From Haliscomenobacter hydrossis DSM 1100 (lineage in GTDB: Bacteria; Bacteroidota; Bacteroidia; Chitinophagales; Saprospiraceae): a DNA stretch of 40,579 bases. Shown in pieces: positions 32,569-40,579 of the stretch; within the stretch, counting starts at the first letter, position 1, and the number at the start of each line of letters is the position of its first letter. Both the position numbers and the translations under genes were made by a program. The notes below the pieces were generated by a model. The model did no database searches and was not told the DNA's origin. It saw only the letters and a program-made list of their open reading frames with translations. The stretch spans positions 1 to 40,579 of the forward strand of contig CAMDWC010000003.1 of NCBI GenBank assembly GCA_945878825.1, in the 5' to 3' direction.

Positions 32569-35346
32569 CTATCCAGTCTGTCCCGTAGCACTGGCAATAG
32601 CATTGACAGTTAGCAAAAGTGAAACAAGCGTTTTATCTGATTGCTGACTGTCATCGCTTTTAACCAAAATTCTCCATTCTTTTAAAAGTCTGATTTGACT
32701 CCGGTGCAAGTCCTCAATAAGAGAGTTCCTTAATAAATTAGAATAGTAGTGTCTGGGCCTTCTTTCTTCCAATGTTTTATCAAGGAGAAAAGACAAATGC
32801 GCCTCCGTTAAAGACAATTCTTTTTCAAAGAATTGCGTAAATTTATTTCTAATATTTTTATTTTCCACCAATGCTGCATAATCTTTCATAATATGGATGG
32901 AAGAACGTGCCAGACTGGTATCTACATTGGTAATAAAATATCGAATGAATGGGTCGTCTTTTAATGCGATTTGGAATTTTTCATAATCTTTCGGACGTTG
33001 CGCTCTCAGCTTTTCTAAGGTTGATCCTATTCCATACCATGAAGTCATGTTATATCTGGCTTGTGACCAGGCAAAAACCCAGGGAATGGCTCTTAAATCA
33101 GCTAAAGAGTAAGCACCTGTTCTTCGGGACGGACGAGAACCAATTCTACTTTGTTCTAAAGCGTCAATGGGCGTTGCCTGCCTGAAAAATGCTATGAATC
33201 CTTGTTCATTCAAAAGTTGGGAATATACGCTCTGACTTTCCTGGGCCATCCATTCCAGTATGTCAGCTAAAGGATGTCCGGAGGGTTCTTTTAATGAACC
33301 AAGTAGGCTATGCGACAGGGAACTAGCTGTTAAAACCTCTAAATTATATACTGCATTTACTCGATTGGCATATTTTTGTTCGATGGTTTCTCCTTGTTCC
33401 GTTAATCGTATGTCGCTATTAAATAAATAGCTGGGAAGGGCCTGTACAAAATAATGAGTGGGACCTGCACCCCGACTGATGGTACCTCCCTTTCCATGAA
33501 AAAACCTAATTTTTATGCCAAATTTGTTTGCAGTATTCGAAAGATTAATTTGCGCTTTGTGCAGATTCCATTGACTGCACAATAAGCCACCATCTTTATT
33601 ACTGTCACTGTAGCCTATCATCACTTGTTGAGAAATGGTTCCTGTTTCTTGTTGTTGTGCCTGATATTTAAGACTTCTCAGTGTTATAGGATGGGATAAA
33701 AAAGCATCTAAAATGGCTGGTCCGTTAGCTAGATCGTCTATGGTCTCGAGAAGTGGAACTACCGGTAACATACAGACCATTCCATCAGGTGTGTATCGGG
33801 TGAGACCTGCTTCTCTTGCCAAAATATATACAACCAGCAAATCTGAAACATTTCTGGTCATGCTAACTATTAATGAACCCATTCCTTCCGTACCATATTG
33901 CTGAATATGCTCTGAAATAACAGCATAGACTTCCATTACATTTCTGGCTTCATCTGCTAAATCATTTAAATTTCTAACAAAAGGCCTGCCCGAGGACAGT
34001 TCATATTCAATAAAAGCCAGCCTTTCTTCCTCCGACGCGTGGACAAACCAATCTCCTGTTTTCCCCGTCGCGTTAATTAATTGAGATATGGCCTTATCAT
34101 GAAAAGCACTGTTTTGTCTTACATCTAATTTTGCGAGGTGAAATCCAAAAGTTTCTACCATGCGAATACTTTCATGAATTTCTGTTTCTGAAATCGTAAT
34201 AGCTCCGTAATCTTTAAGAGCAGATTGCAATAATTCTATGTCTTTTTTTAACTCAAAAGAATATCTGTAGCTAATACTCCTTTCATGTAATGCGGTGGCA
34301 TGGTCCCTTGCCGTAGCAAGAGGTAGTTTTTCAATGATTAAACTTATAAATTGCCTGAAGGCTTCCCCTTTGTTCCTGTTATAAACTTCGTAGGCATTCT
34401 CGCCAAGTTCCAATAATAATTCGCCAACTCTCCATTGCAGATGATCAGGTGCGTCCTCAATGTTTAATGCAAAACTCAGTTGTTTCACTAGTTGCGTCAA
34501 CCTTCTTCTAAGCACAACAAAGGCATTGAGCCGCAGTTGTTTTAACGTTTCGACGGTTACTTTTGACGTAACCAATGGATGACCATCTCGGTCACCACCT
34601 ACCCAGTTGCCAAAGGTGACCTGAGGAAAAGCCTTTTGTTGAAATAAATCCTTCTTGTTGAAACCAAGAAATTCCCAGGCTTGAATAAGTCGTCTATCCA
34701 GAATAGGTAAAACTTCAGGGAAAACGTTTGTAAAATAGTGGAGTACATTTCTTATTTCAGACGGAACGTCAGGTTTCTCTAAATAAATCTCTCCTGTTTT
34801 CCATAATCTATATAACGATGACTTGATTTTCTCCCTATTTGTCATCAATTCCTGACTGGAAAACATGGTATTTTCTCTCTCTACGAGTAATAAGTATAAT
34901 TCTCTGTGGTGTTCTAATACCGTGGCTCGCTTTGCTTCTGTTGGGTGTGCCGTCAAAACGGGTTCAATCCTGGTATTTTTTAAGGCCGTTGCAATAGCTG
35001 CAGCGTTAATACCCGCTTGTTTAACTTTTTTAATTTGGTAGGCCCACAGTCCCCTGACTTGGCTTAAATCCTGATTTTCTTCTTTTCGACGTTGTTGAAC
35101 AGCACCATTCACTTCAACAATGTGAACCAGTTGAAATAATATTGAGTAAAGTTGAACTCCCTTGTCATCAAGAAATATTTCAGCCTCTATTTTGTTTTGT
35201 AGCAAAGGTATCGTACTTGCTACACCGATTTCACCATTTTCAATGAGGACATCTTTGAATGCCTGTAGTAGAAAAGATAAATCTTTGTATGGTTTACCTA
35301 GTTTTTCAATTACTAGGTCAAGAATGTTTTCTGGTTGATCCCGCAT
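32569..35346 (-). CDS. ppc: Phosphoenolpyruvate carboxylase
   Basis: A 925-residue PEP carboxylase that adds bicarbonate to phosphoenolpyruvate to form oxaloacetate, replenishing the TCA cycle. The first active-site motif is PVLTAHPTEAKRATVLEHH (His about 136) and the second is VMIGYSDSNKDGGLL (about 576-590). The glycine-rich loop reads FHGKGGTISRGAGPTHYF (about 616-633), where most enzymes have GRGGTVGRGGGP. The change Arg to Lys at its start is conservative. The C-terminus ends NAIASATGQTG in place of the usual GMRNTG-like end. Length is typical. Its promoter is at 35376-35383. It is convergent with pgk. Confidence 0.95.
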   Translation of the reverse strand: MRDQPENILDLVIEKLGKPYKDLSFLLQAFKDVLIENGEIGVASTIPLLQNKIEAEIFLDDKGVQLYSILFQLVHIVEVNGAVQQRRKEENQDLSQVRGLWAYQIKKVKQAGINAAAIATALKNTRIEPVLTAHPTEAKRATVLEHHRELYLLLVERENTMFSSQELMTNREKIKSSLYRLWKTGEIYLEKPDVPSEIRNVLHYFTNVFPEVLPILDRRLIQAWEFLGFNKKDLFQQKAFPQVTFGNWVGGDRDGHPLVTSKVTVETLKQLRLNAFVVLRRRLTQLVKQLSFALNIEDAPDHLQWRVGELLLELGENAYEVYNRNKGEAFRQFISLIIEKLPLATARDHATALHERSISYRYSFELKKDIELLQSALKDYGAITISETEIHESIRMVETFGFHLAKLDVRQNSAFHDKAISQLINATGKTGDWFVHASEEERLAFIEYELSSGRPFVRNLNDLADEARNVMEVYAVISEHIQQYGTEGMGSLIVSMTRNVSDLLVVYILAREAGLTRYTPDGMVCMLPVVPLLETIDDLANGPAILDAFLSHPITLRSLKYQAQQQETGTISQQVMIGYSDSNKDGGLLCSQWNLHKAQINLSNTANKFGIKIRFFHGKGGTISRGAGPTHYFVQALPSYLFNSDIRLTEQGETIEQKYANRVNAVYNLEVLTASSLSHSLLGSLKEPSGHPLADILEWMAQESQSVYSQLLNEQGFIAFFRQATPIDALEQSRIGSRPSRRTGAYSLADLRAIPWVFAWSQARYNMTSWYGIGSTLEKLRAQRPKDYEKFQIALKDDPFIRYFITNVDTSLARSSIHIMKDYAALVENKNIRNKFTQFFEKELSLTEAHLSFLLDKTLEERRPRHYYSNLLRNSLIEDLHRSQIRLLKEWRILVKSDDSQQSDKTLVSLLLTVNAIASATGQTG

Positions 35347-35375
35347 AAAATTAAATGTTGCGGTTAAGGCACTAA

Positions 35376-35383
35376 CAAATGTA
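35376..35383 (-). promoter_or_regulatory. -7 element of ppc
   Basis: On the minus strand this reads TACATTTG, an exact TAnnTTTG, 30 bases before the ppc start at 35346, giving a leader near 24 bases. No -33 TTG is visible. Confidence 0.55.
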
Positions 35384-35465
35384 TATCTTTTAAGTTTCTT
35401 TTCTTTTATTATTGAGAAATTACATTTTTTTCAAACTGTTAATTTTTTGTTAAAATAATAAAGTT

Positions 35466-35473
35466 TATCTTTG
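35466..35473 (+). promoter_or_regulatory. -7 element of the pullulanase gene
   Basis: TATCTTTG is an exact TAnnTTTG, 23 bases before the ATG at 35496. TTTTTTG at 35443-35449 could be the -33 box, though the 16-base spacing is a little short. The ppc and pullulanase promoters point apart within about 100 bases. Confidence 0.6.
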
Positions 35474-35495
35474 TGCAAATCCTAAGAACAAATTC

Positions 35496-37508
35496 ATGAA
35501 AGGAATATATCTGTTCATTTTTTTAATTACTTCAATAACATTGAACAGTCAAGCTATTTTTGAAAATTCTGTTGATTATCCTGCTTATGACGGGGATGAT
35601 TTAGGCGTTATCTGGAAAGGTCATGAGCTTAACATCAATGTTTGGTCACCATCTGCTTCTGCTGTTTCTTTTCAACTTTACAAGGCTGGAAAGGATGGTA
35701 ATGCATTGAAAGTTATTTCTTTAAAAAGACAGATAAAAGGTAATTGGACGCACAAGCTTGTTGGTAATTGGGAAGGCTACTATTACACCTTTAAAATTAA
35801 ATACAAGAATACCTGGTTAAATGAAGTACCTGATCCTTATGCTAAGGCAGTAGGGGTAAATGGTGACAGAGGAATGATTGTGAATCTGGAAAAAACAAAT
35901 CCGGATCTTTGGGCATTTGATAAAGGTCCTGTTTTAAAATATCAGACCGATGCCGTGATTTATGAATTGCATGTCAGAGATGCCTCAATTCATCCTCAAA
36001 GTGGGATTGTAAATAAGGGAAAATTTTTAGGATTAACAGAAGTAGGAACAAAATCACCTCTGGGATTACCTACCGGTCTCGATTACATAAAAAATTTAGG
36101 CGTAACGCATGTTCACCTTTTGCCTTCTTTTGATTTTAAGTCAATAGATGAATCTAAGTCCACCGATCAATACAATTGGGGGTACGATCCTAAAAACTAT
36201 AATGTACCCGAGGGTTCTTATGCTACTGATCCTTACGATGGAAAGGTTAGGATAAATGAGTTTAAAAAATTGATTCAAACTTTTCATAGTAATAATATAG
36301 GGGTCATACTCGATGTTGTTTACAATCATACAGGAGATACTGAAAACGCTATTTTTAATCAGCTCGTTCCCAATTATTATTATCGACAAAATAGCGAGGG
36401 TGGTTTTTCAAATGCCTCTGCTTGCGGTAATGAAACGGCTTCTGAAAGGCCTATGTTTAGGAAATTTATGATTGAATCTTTGCTCTATTGGGTAAATGAA
36501 TATCATATTGATGGGTTTCGGTTCGACTTAATGGGTATTCACGACTTAGAAACCATGAAACTTATCAGGGATACGCTCATAAAGGTGAAACCTGATATTC
36601 TTTTATACGGAGAGGGATGGACGGCAGGTGGAAGCCCTTTACCAGATAATAAAAGAGCCATAAAAGCGAATATTCAAAGTTTAACCGGGATTGCTGCCTT
36701 TTCAGACGAAGTTAGAGATGGGCTCAAAGGTCATGTCTTTACGCCTTCGGAAAAGGGGTTCGTTAGTGGGAAATATGATCTGGCTGAATCAGTTCGTTTT
36801 GGTATCGTAGGGGGTGTCTTTCACCCACAAATCCATTATGACAAGGTGAATTATACCAAAACACCTTGGGCCGCAGAACCTAATCAAACGGTCGTTTATG
36901 CCTCTTGTCACGATAATCATACCTTGTGGGATAGACTGGAAATAGCTAATCCAATGGTTTCAGTCCAGGATAGAACTTCTATGCAAAAACTGGCTATTGG
37001 AATAGTACTAACATCTCAGGGGATTTCTTTTTTGCATGCAGGTTGCGAATTCCTAAGGACGAAGAACGGTGTGGAAAATTCTTATGAATCTCCTGATGCT
37101 ATTAACCAAATGGATTGGGTAAGGAAAGATTCAAATAATTTGATTGTGGATTATGTCCAAAAGTTGATTCAACTTAGAAAAACTCATCCGGCTTTTAGGT
37201 TGGGAAACGCGGCGGACATTCGACATCATATAACATTTAGCAAAGAAGCAAAAGAGGGCTTGGTTGAATACAGTATTGAGAAAGCACCGAATGAACCCTG
37301 GAAATATGTTCATGTAATGATCAATGGTACAGATAAAGACCAAAATGTAAGCTTTCCTTACGCTGATTGGAAAACAGTATTGGATGATCAACATGTTTTT
37401 TTAAAGCCGGGGGGTGGTTTTATAGGCAGAAGTGCAAAAGTTAAACCTTTTAGTATGCTTGTCTTACAATGTGACGAATACCTCATTGAACCAAACCTTA
37501 AAGAGTAA
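35496..37508 (+). CDS. pulA: Secreted type I pullulanase (GH13)
   Basis: A 670-residue alpha-1,6-glucan debranching enzyme. The signal peptide (IYLFIFLITSITLNSQA) is followed by an N-terminal CBM48-like beta domain (about 35-135; LNINVWSPSASAVSFQLYK). The GH13 barrel has the type I pullulanase signature YNWGYDP (226-232). Catalytic residues are the nucleophile Asp344 in DGFRFDLMG, the acid/base Glu373 in LLYGEGWTAGG and Asp473 in SCHDNHTLWDRL; VVYNHTG is the first conserved GH13 region. It should cut branch points of pullulan, amylopectin or glycogen outside the inner membrane. There is no T9SS tail and no lipobox, so periplasmic location is likely. No SusC/SusD genes are adjacent. Residues and length are normal. 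Confidence 0.94.
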   Translation: MKGIYLFIFLITSITLNSQAIFENSVDYPAYDGDDLGVIWKGHELNINVWSPSASAVSFQLYKAGKDGNALKVISLKRQIKGNWTHKLVGNWEGYYYTFKIKYKNTWLNEVPDPYAKAVGVNGDRGMIVNLEKTNPDLWAFDKGPVLKYQTDAVIYELHVRDASIHPQSGIVNKGKFLGLTEVGTKSPLGLPTGLDYIKNLGVTHVHLLPSFDFKSIDESKSTDQYNWGYDPKNYNVPEGSYATDPYDGKVRINEFKKLIQTFHSNNIGVILDVVYNHTGDTENAIFNQLVPNYYYRQNSEGGFSNASACGNETASERPMFRKFMIESLLYWVNEYHIDGFRFDLMGIHDLETMKLIRDTLIKVKPDILLYGEGWTAGGSPLPDNKRAIKANIQSLTGIAAFSDEVRDGLKGHVFTPSEKGFVSGKYDLAESVRFGIVGGVFHPQIHYDKVNYTKTPWAAEPNQTVVYASCHDNHTLWDRLEIANPMVSVQDRTSMQKLAIGIVLTSQGISFLHAGCEFLRTKNGVENSYESPDAINQMDWVRKDSNNLIVDYVQKLIQLRKTHPAFRLGNAADIRHHITFSKEAKEGLVEYSIEKAPNEPWKYVHVMINGTDKDQNVSFPYADWKTVLDDQHVFLKPGGGFIGRSAKVKPFSMLVLQCDEYLIEPNLKE

Positions 37509-37551
37509 TTGGTTCAAAATTCAGCGATTTTAATTTTAATTTTTATATCCC

Positions 37552-38115
37552 ATGAAATTTTACACAAACTTAAATCAATTACTTTTATTTTTAATTTGCA
37601 GCGCTTTTTATAGTTGTAAATCAGATGAAACTGTTGAAAATGAAGTAGAAAAAAGTCCTCCTGTCTTTCAAATGACAGATGTTGGGCCTGAAACTGTGCC
37701 TTTGATTGATAAAGAGGTAGAGAGAATTGTTAAGGAAATGAATGATTATGAAGCCAAAGGTCCTATCACTGTAAAACATGTTGATGGCCTCGCTGAAATG
37801 ACCATGTACAATTTAGAAGGCGTTCCTGTCGTTATTAAAACTCAGAAAGCACAAACCGAACAATGGTTTTTTCTTTACAACAGGAGAGTTATTTATTTAA
37901 GGGAATTGCTTTATCAAGATGATTCATTGACCGAAAATAAATTTTATTATTCCAACACTGGTATGATTAATGCCACGCAAAAAGAGGCAGAAAATCAATC
38001 TGAATTGTCGAAAGTTAATTCTTATAAATTCAGAAAGGGCTTCAAAAAGGATTATCGTTTGGATGTGCGTGATGTAAATTTTTTAGTCATTGGTTTCCTA
38101 TACGGAGATTTTTAA
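37552..38115 (+). CDS. Lipoprotein of unknown function
   Basis: A 187-residue predicted lipoprotein: the signal LLFLICSAFYSCKSDE gives Cys about 22. An acidic linker (ETVENEVEKSPP) follows, then a compact domain. I recognise no family. Visible features are a helix-like LIDKEVERIVKEMNDYE, beta-rich segments AEMTMYNLEGVPVVIKT and WFFLYNRRVIYLREL, and a basic segment KFRKGFKKDYRLD near the end. There are no cysteines after the lipid anchor, so no disulfides. It lies 43 bases after the pullulanase gene and 35 before the protease gene on the same strand, but without a shared function that can be argued. Coding is supported by a clean signal peptide and frame. Confidence 0.7.
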   Translation: MKFYTNLNQLLLFLICSAFYSCKSDETVENEVEKSPPVFQMTDVGPETVPLIDKEVERIVKEMNDYEAKGPITVKHVDGLAEMTMYNLEGVPVVIKTQKAQTEQWFFLYNRRVIYLRELLYQDDSLTENKFYYSNTGMINATQKEAENQSELSKVNSYKFRKGFKKDYRLDVRDVNFLVIGFLYGDF

Positions 38116-38150
38116 CCTAAGTAGTATTTGCTGCTAACTTCTATTTCTTA

Positions 38151-40052
38151 ATGAATTCAGGTCAAAAAATTATATTTTTTTTCCTTTTGATTATTCCCTT
38201 CATGGGGTTTTCTCAAAATCCTGTGGAGGTTAAACAAAGGTTTGATTATTTTCCTTTACCCGAGCCAGATTGGGTGGAAGTTATAAAATCAGATAGTTTA
38301 CAGCCAGGAAATAGGGTATCAGTTCCTGTCCTTGTTGATTTGAATCTACAAAATAGTGGTGAATGGTCTATTGACCATAGTGGCTATCGACGTTGGAATC
38401 TTACTATCGAGGCTTCAAATTCTGCCCTGGCTTTAGCCGCACTATTGGATACTTTTAGTTTGTCAGATGGAGCAGTTTTGTCTGTTTTTATAGAAAATAA
38501 TGATTTTCCTTCGGTCAGATATATAGGGTCGGAAGGAAAAATAGAGAAAAAATTGTTTGGTTTTTTTTCCTCTAATAAAATAAGATTAGAACTAATTGAG
38601 CCGCCAAAGACTGAAATTAAAAGTGTTATCCATATTTTTAGGATGGATATCGGATACAAACCTGTGTTTGATAATGCAGAAAGTGATGTTTTCAAAGGAA
38701 ATAGTGAAACCTTAGGTTTTGGTGCGTCTGAATCTTGTCATACTAATATTATTTGTTCGGAAGGAGATATCATTCAAAAGGAGAAAAATGGTATCTGTAG
38801 AATCTATGTGGTTGTAAAAGAGGGCATTGGCTTTTGTTCAGGAAATTTAGTAAATAATACTAAATTAGATGGGAAACCTCTTGTCTTATCTGCGTTTCAT
38901 TGCCAGGATGGTTATACGCCCATGTATGATTTTTGGAGATTCGATTTTAATTATCAATCCCTGACATGTAATCATCCAGCTACCGAACCTGTATTTTCCT
39001 ACATCCAAGGTGCTAAATTACTTTCAAGCAGACTTGAAAATGATTTTTTGTTGTTTGAGCTTTCCGGTTCAATTCCTTCCTCTTTCAATCCCTATTTTTT
39101 AGGTTGGAATAGGTCTGCGACAGGTCCTCAAAAGAGTAAAATGGCGCATCATCCTAAAGGGGATATCAAAAAGATAGCCATTTCAAATCGTCCCGCACCT
39201 GTTTTTACCAGTACCATTAAATGGGACAACAATAGAATATCGCCTGCAAATCATCATTTTATAGTTCAATATACTTTCGGTTCATTTGAAATAGGTTCTT
39301 CCGGATGCGCCTTACTCAATGAAGCAAATCAATTAACCGGTCTTTTACACGGTGGAACAGCAAATTGTACTGTATCAAGTGGTTATTTTTCGCGTTTCTC
39401 CTTGTCATGGGAAGGGGGAGGAACACCGTCCACTCGTTTAAAAGATTGGCTGGACCCCATTCTATCTGATTCTATGCAAATTATGGGATTGGATAACCCT
39501 ATGGTAGAAAATGGAAAGGTTGCTGGTGTTATATATACGGAAACTAATACGCCGATTCCAAACACAAACGTGCTGTTGATTGGGGATAATGGTTTTTCTG
39601 TTTCTACTGTTTCTGATGCTCAAGGCAATTACTCCTTTTCAGGGCTATCAACGGGTAAAAATTATATCCTGGATTTTGCCAAATCCAGCTCAATATTAAA
39701 TGGCTTGTCCACTTTTGACTTATTGCAGGTCCAGAAACATATTCTTAATAGGGAAATCTTGAAAAGTCCATTTAAAATGCTTGCTGCCGATGTAAATAAT
39801 TCAGGTAGTATTTCCACATCGGATCTTATTTTGTTAAAACGTGCCCTTTTAGGATTGACAACTAGTTTTGAGAAAGTCCCAATCTGGCAATTTGTTCCGC
39901 TGGAAAATGGTTTTATAAATATTGCCGCCCCTCTTTTAGGGCTCAACTTGAACGCCTTTATGGTCAAAAATCTTCAATCTCCTATTTTTGATAAAGATTT
40001 TATTGGTGTAAAAGCAGGGGATATTAATAATTCGGCCTCTGTAAATGAATAG
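38151..40052 (+). CDS. Secreted lysyl-endopeptidase-like serine protease with dockerin-like tail
   Basis: A 633-residue exported protein. The signal peptide (IIFFFLLIIPFMGFSQ) precedes a beta-rich propeptide (about 25-200). The trypsin-fold domain (about 215-450) resembles Achromobacter lysyl endopeptidase, with GFCSGNLVNNT, LSAFHCQDGY (His250), LENDFLLFEL (Asp298) and EIGSSGCALLN (Ser384), a complete triad. The usual Ser or Thr after GSSG is Cys here. A carboxypeptidase-regulatory-like Ig domain (about 455-510) carries DAQGNYSFSGLSTGKNY. The last 115 residues hold two dockerin-like segments, LNGLSTFDLLQVQKHIL and ADVNNSGSISTSDLILLKRA, then KAGDINNSASVNE. No T9SS sorting domain follows, unlike most relatives with this plan. 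It could be periplasmic or secreted otherwise. Confidence 0.85.
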   Translation: MNSGQKIIFFFLLIIPFMGFSQNPVEVKQRFDYFPLPEPDWVEVIKSDSLQPGNRVSVPVLVDLNLQNSGEWSIDHSGYRRWNLTIEASNSALALAALLDTFSLSDGAVLSVFIENNDFPSVRYIGSEGKIEKKLFGFFSSNKIRLELIEPPKTEIKSVIHIFRMDIGYKPVFDNAESDVFKGNSETLGFGASESCHTNIICSEGDIIQKEKNGICRIYVVVKEGIGFCSGNLVNNTKLDGKPLVLSAFHCQDGYTPMYDFWRFDFNYQSLTCNHPATEPVFSYIQGAKLLSSRLENDFLLFELSGSIPSSFNPYFLGWNRSATGPQKSKMAHHPKGDIKKIAISNRPAPVFTSTIKWDNNRISPANHHFIVQYTFGSFEIGSSGCALLNEANQLTGLLHGGTANCTVSSGYFSRFSLSWEGGGTPSTRLKDWLDPILSDSMQIMGLDNPMVENGKVAGVIYTETNTPIPNTNVLLIGDNGFSVSTVSDAQGNYSFSGLSTGKNYILDFAKSSSILNGLSTFDLLQVQKHILNREILKSPFKMLAADVNNSGSISTSDLILLKRALLGLTTSFEKVPIWQFVPLENGFINIAAPLLGLNLNAFMVKNLQSPIFDKDFIGVKAGDINNSASVNE

Positions 40053-40112
40053 ATAAATCTTATTTTTCTCCTCCGCGTACTAAATTCGTATTTGATTAGC
40101 ATTGGAAGCCTG

Positions 40113-40150
40113 AATCATTTAGAATAAGACGAACTCCATAAAAAATGATT
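40113..40150. repeat. Weak inverted repeat between convergent genes
   Basis: AATCATTT (40113-40120) and AAATGATT (40143-40150) form an 8-bp A/T-rich stem with a 22-base loop. It lies in the 212-base gap between the protease gene and the convergent T9SS cargo gene. It has no T-run, so a terminator role is weakly supported. Nothing else is seen in this gap. Confidence 0.25.
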
Positions 40151-40264
40151 TCCAAAAAAGAAATAACTTTATCCATATTACCATAGTACAGCCGCAGTAT
40201 TTTGTTTTCAATATTTCAAGCATTTGAACGGTTTTAGTTAAATCTCTTGAACATTGGATGATAC

Positions 40265-40579
40265 TTACTCCTCTTTTATCCATTTTTCTATTTGAGCATA
40301 TCCTTTTTCATTCTGCCATAATATGATATATAAACCGGGCACTACGTATCTACCAAGACGGATATTTTCCTGACCCACAACCTTTATTTGTTCTTGTAAT
40401 TGACCATTTTGATTGTAAAGAGCTATGGTTCCAGTCCTATTTTGTTCTTTTTCGTCAAATTGTATTATCGCTTCCAATTTTCCCGGGTTAGGATAAATAC
40501 GAAAAGCTTTATGTTTTAAAATAGTTTGGACACTGGTCTGTAAGGATTGTTCGATACTAAAGTTATCAACACCGGCTTC
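40265..40579 (-). CDS. C-terminal end of a T9SS-sorted secreted protein (5' partial)
   Basis: The minus-strand frame is open from the right edge of the window to a TAA at 40265-40267, encoding 105 residues. It begins EAGVDNFSIEQSLQT, like the end of a lectin- or MAM-type beta domain. It then carries a complete type A T9SS sorting domain: FRIYPNPGKLEAIIQF, GTIALYNQNGQLQEQIKV, VVPGLYIILWQNEKG and a basic end KWIKEE. The cargo domain lies outside the window. Convergent with the protease gene across a 212-base gap. Confidence 0.88.
   Translation of the reverse strand, partial: EAGVDNFSIEQSLQTSVQTILKHKAFRIYPNPGKLEAIIQFDEKEQNRTGTIALYNQNGQLQEQIKVVGQENIRLGRYVVPGLYIILWQNEKGYAQIEKWIKEE

Noticed and set aside
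38384-38695. Antisense open frame opposite the protease propeptide
   Set aside because: No start signal, no promoter, and low-complexity composition; the sense frame has clear domains.

Overview
The window is AT-rich, densely coded chromosomal DNA from a member of the phylum Bacteroidota, probably a free-living, Saprospiria- or Chitinophagales-like lineage. The placement rests on type IX secretion (T9SS) C-terminal sorting domains, a SprB-repeat adhesin, a TamL lipoprotein, the long Bacteroidota form of NusB, a BT_3928-type DoxX protein, many lipoproteins, the near absence of Shine-Dalgarno sequences, and several exact matches to the Bacteroidota -7 promoter element TAnnTTTG. The genus-level placement is inference.

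Layout. 1-186 is the tail of a T9SS-sorted protein. 190-1720 (minus) holds a YigZ/IMPACT protein and a DMT permease. 1823-7787 (plus) is a run of DUF1599, BT_3928/DoxX, nusB, guaA and a periplasmic-binding-fold lipoprotein that overlaps guaA. It converges on tamL (7784-10195, minus), whose start codon abuts that of a SpoU/TrmH rRNA/tRNA methylase. A secreted thioredoxin (minus), ubiX, an FKBP lipoprotein and trmD follow, ending at a clear terminator. 13672-20637 is a long co-directional series: TerC, DoxX, ApbE, a DEDDh exonuclease, then two MbnP-like lipoproteins and two MbnH-like di-heme lipoproteins.

20638-21302 is a 665-bp non-coding interval with a strong intrinsic terminator, a probable small RNA and other hairpins. 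It is followed by a 1651-residue SprB-repeat adhesin. 26397-29950 carries a ferredoxin-NADP reductase-like flavoprotein, a nitroreductase, a Tat-exported Gfo/Idh/MocA oxidoreductase and a TFIIB-type zinc-ribbon protein. A tRNA-Glu gene (minus) follows, then gapA-pgk, a convergent ppc, a secreted type I pullulanase, a small lipoprotein, a lysyl-endopeptidase-like secreted protease, and finally the C-terminus of another T9SS cargo protein (minus).

The most interesting biology is the MbnP-MbnP-MbnH-MbnH cluster at 16797-20637. In characterised systems MbnH oxidises a tryptophan of MbnP to kynurenine, creating a copper site. Here each family has one member with canonical motifs (MbnP with Tyr-Trp-Ser-Trp; MbnH with Phe-Trp-Asp-Gly-Arg) and one divergent member lacking them, which suggests a duplicated and partly re-purposed copper or redox module on the cell surface or in the periplasm. 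Other points of interest are the structured non-coding region before the adhesin, the back-to-back tamL/methylase start codons with an apparently leaderless promoter, and a secreted protease that ends in a dockerin-like segment without a T9SS sorting domain.
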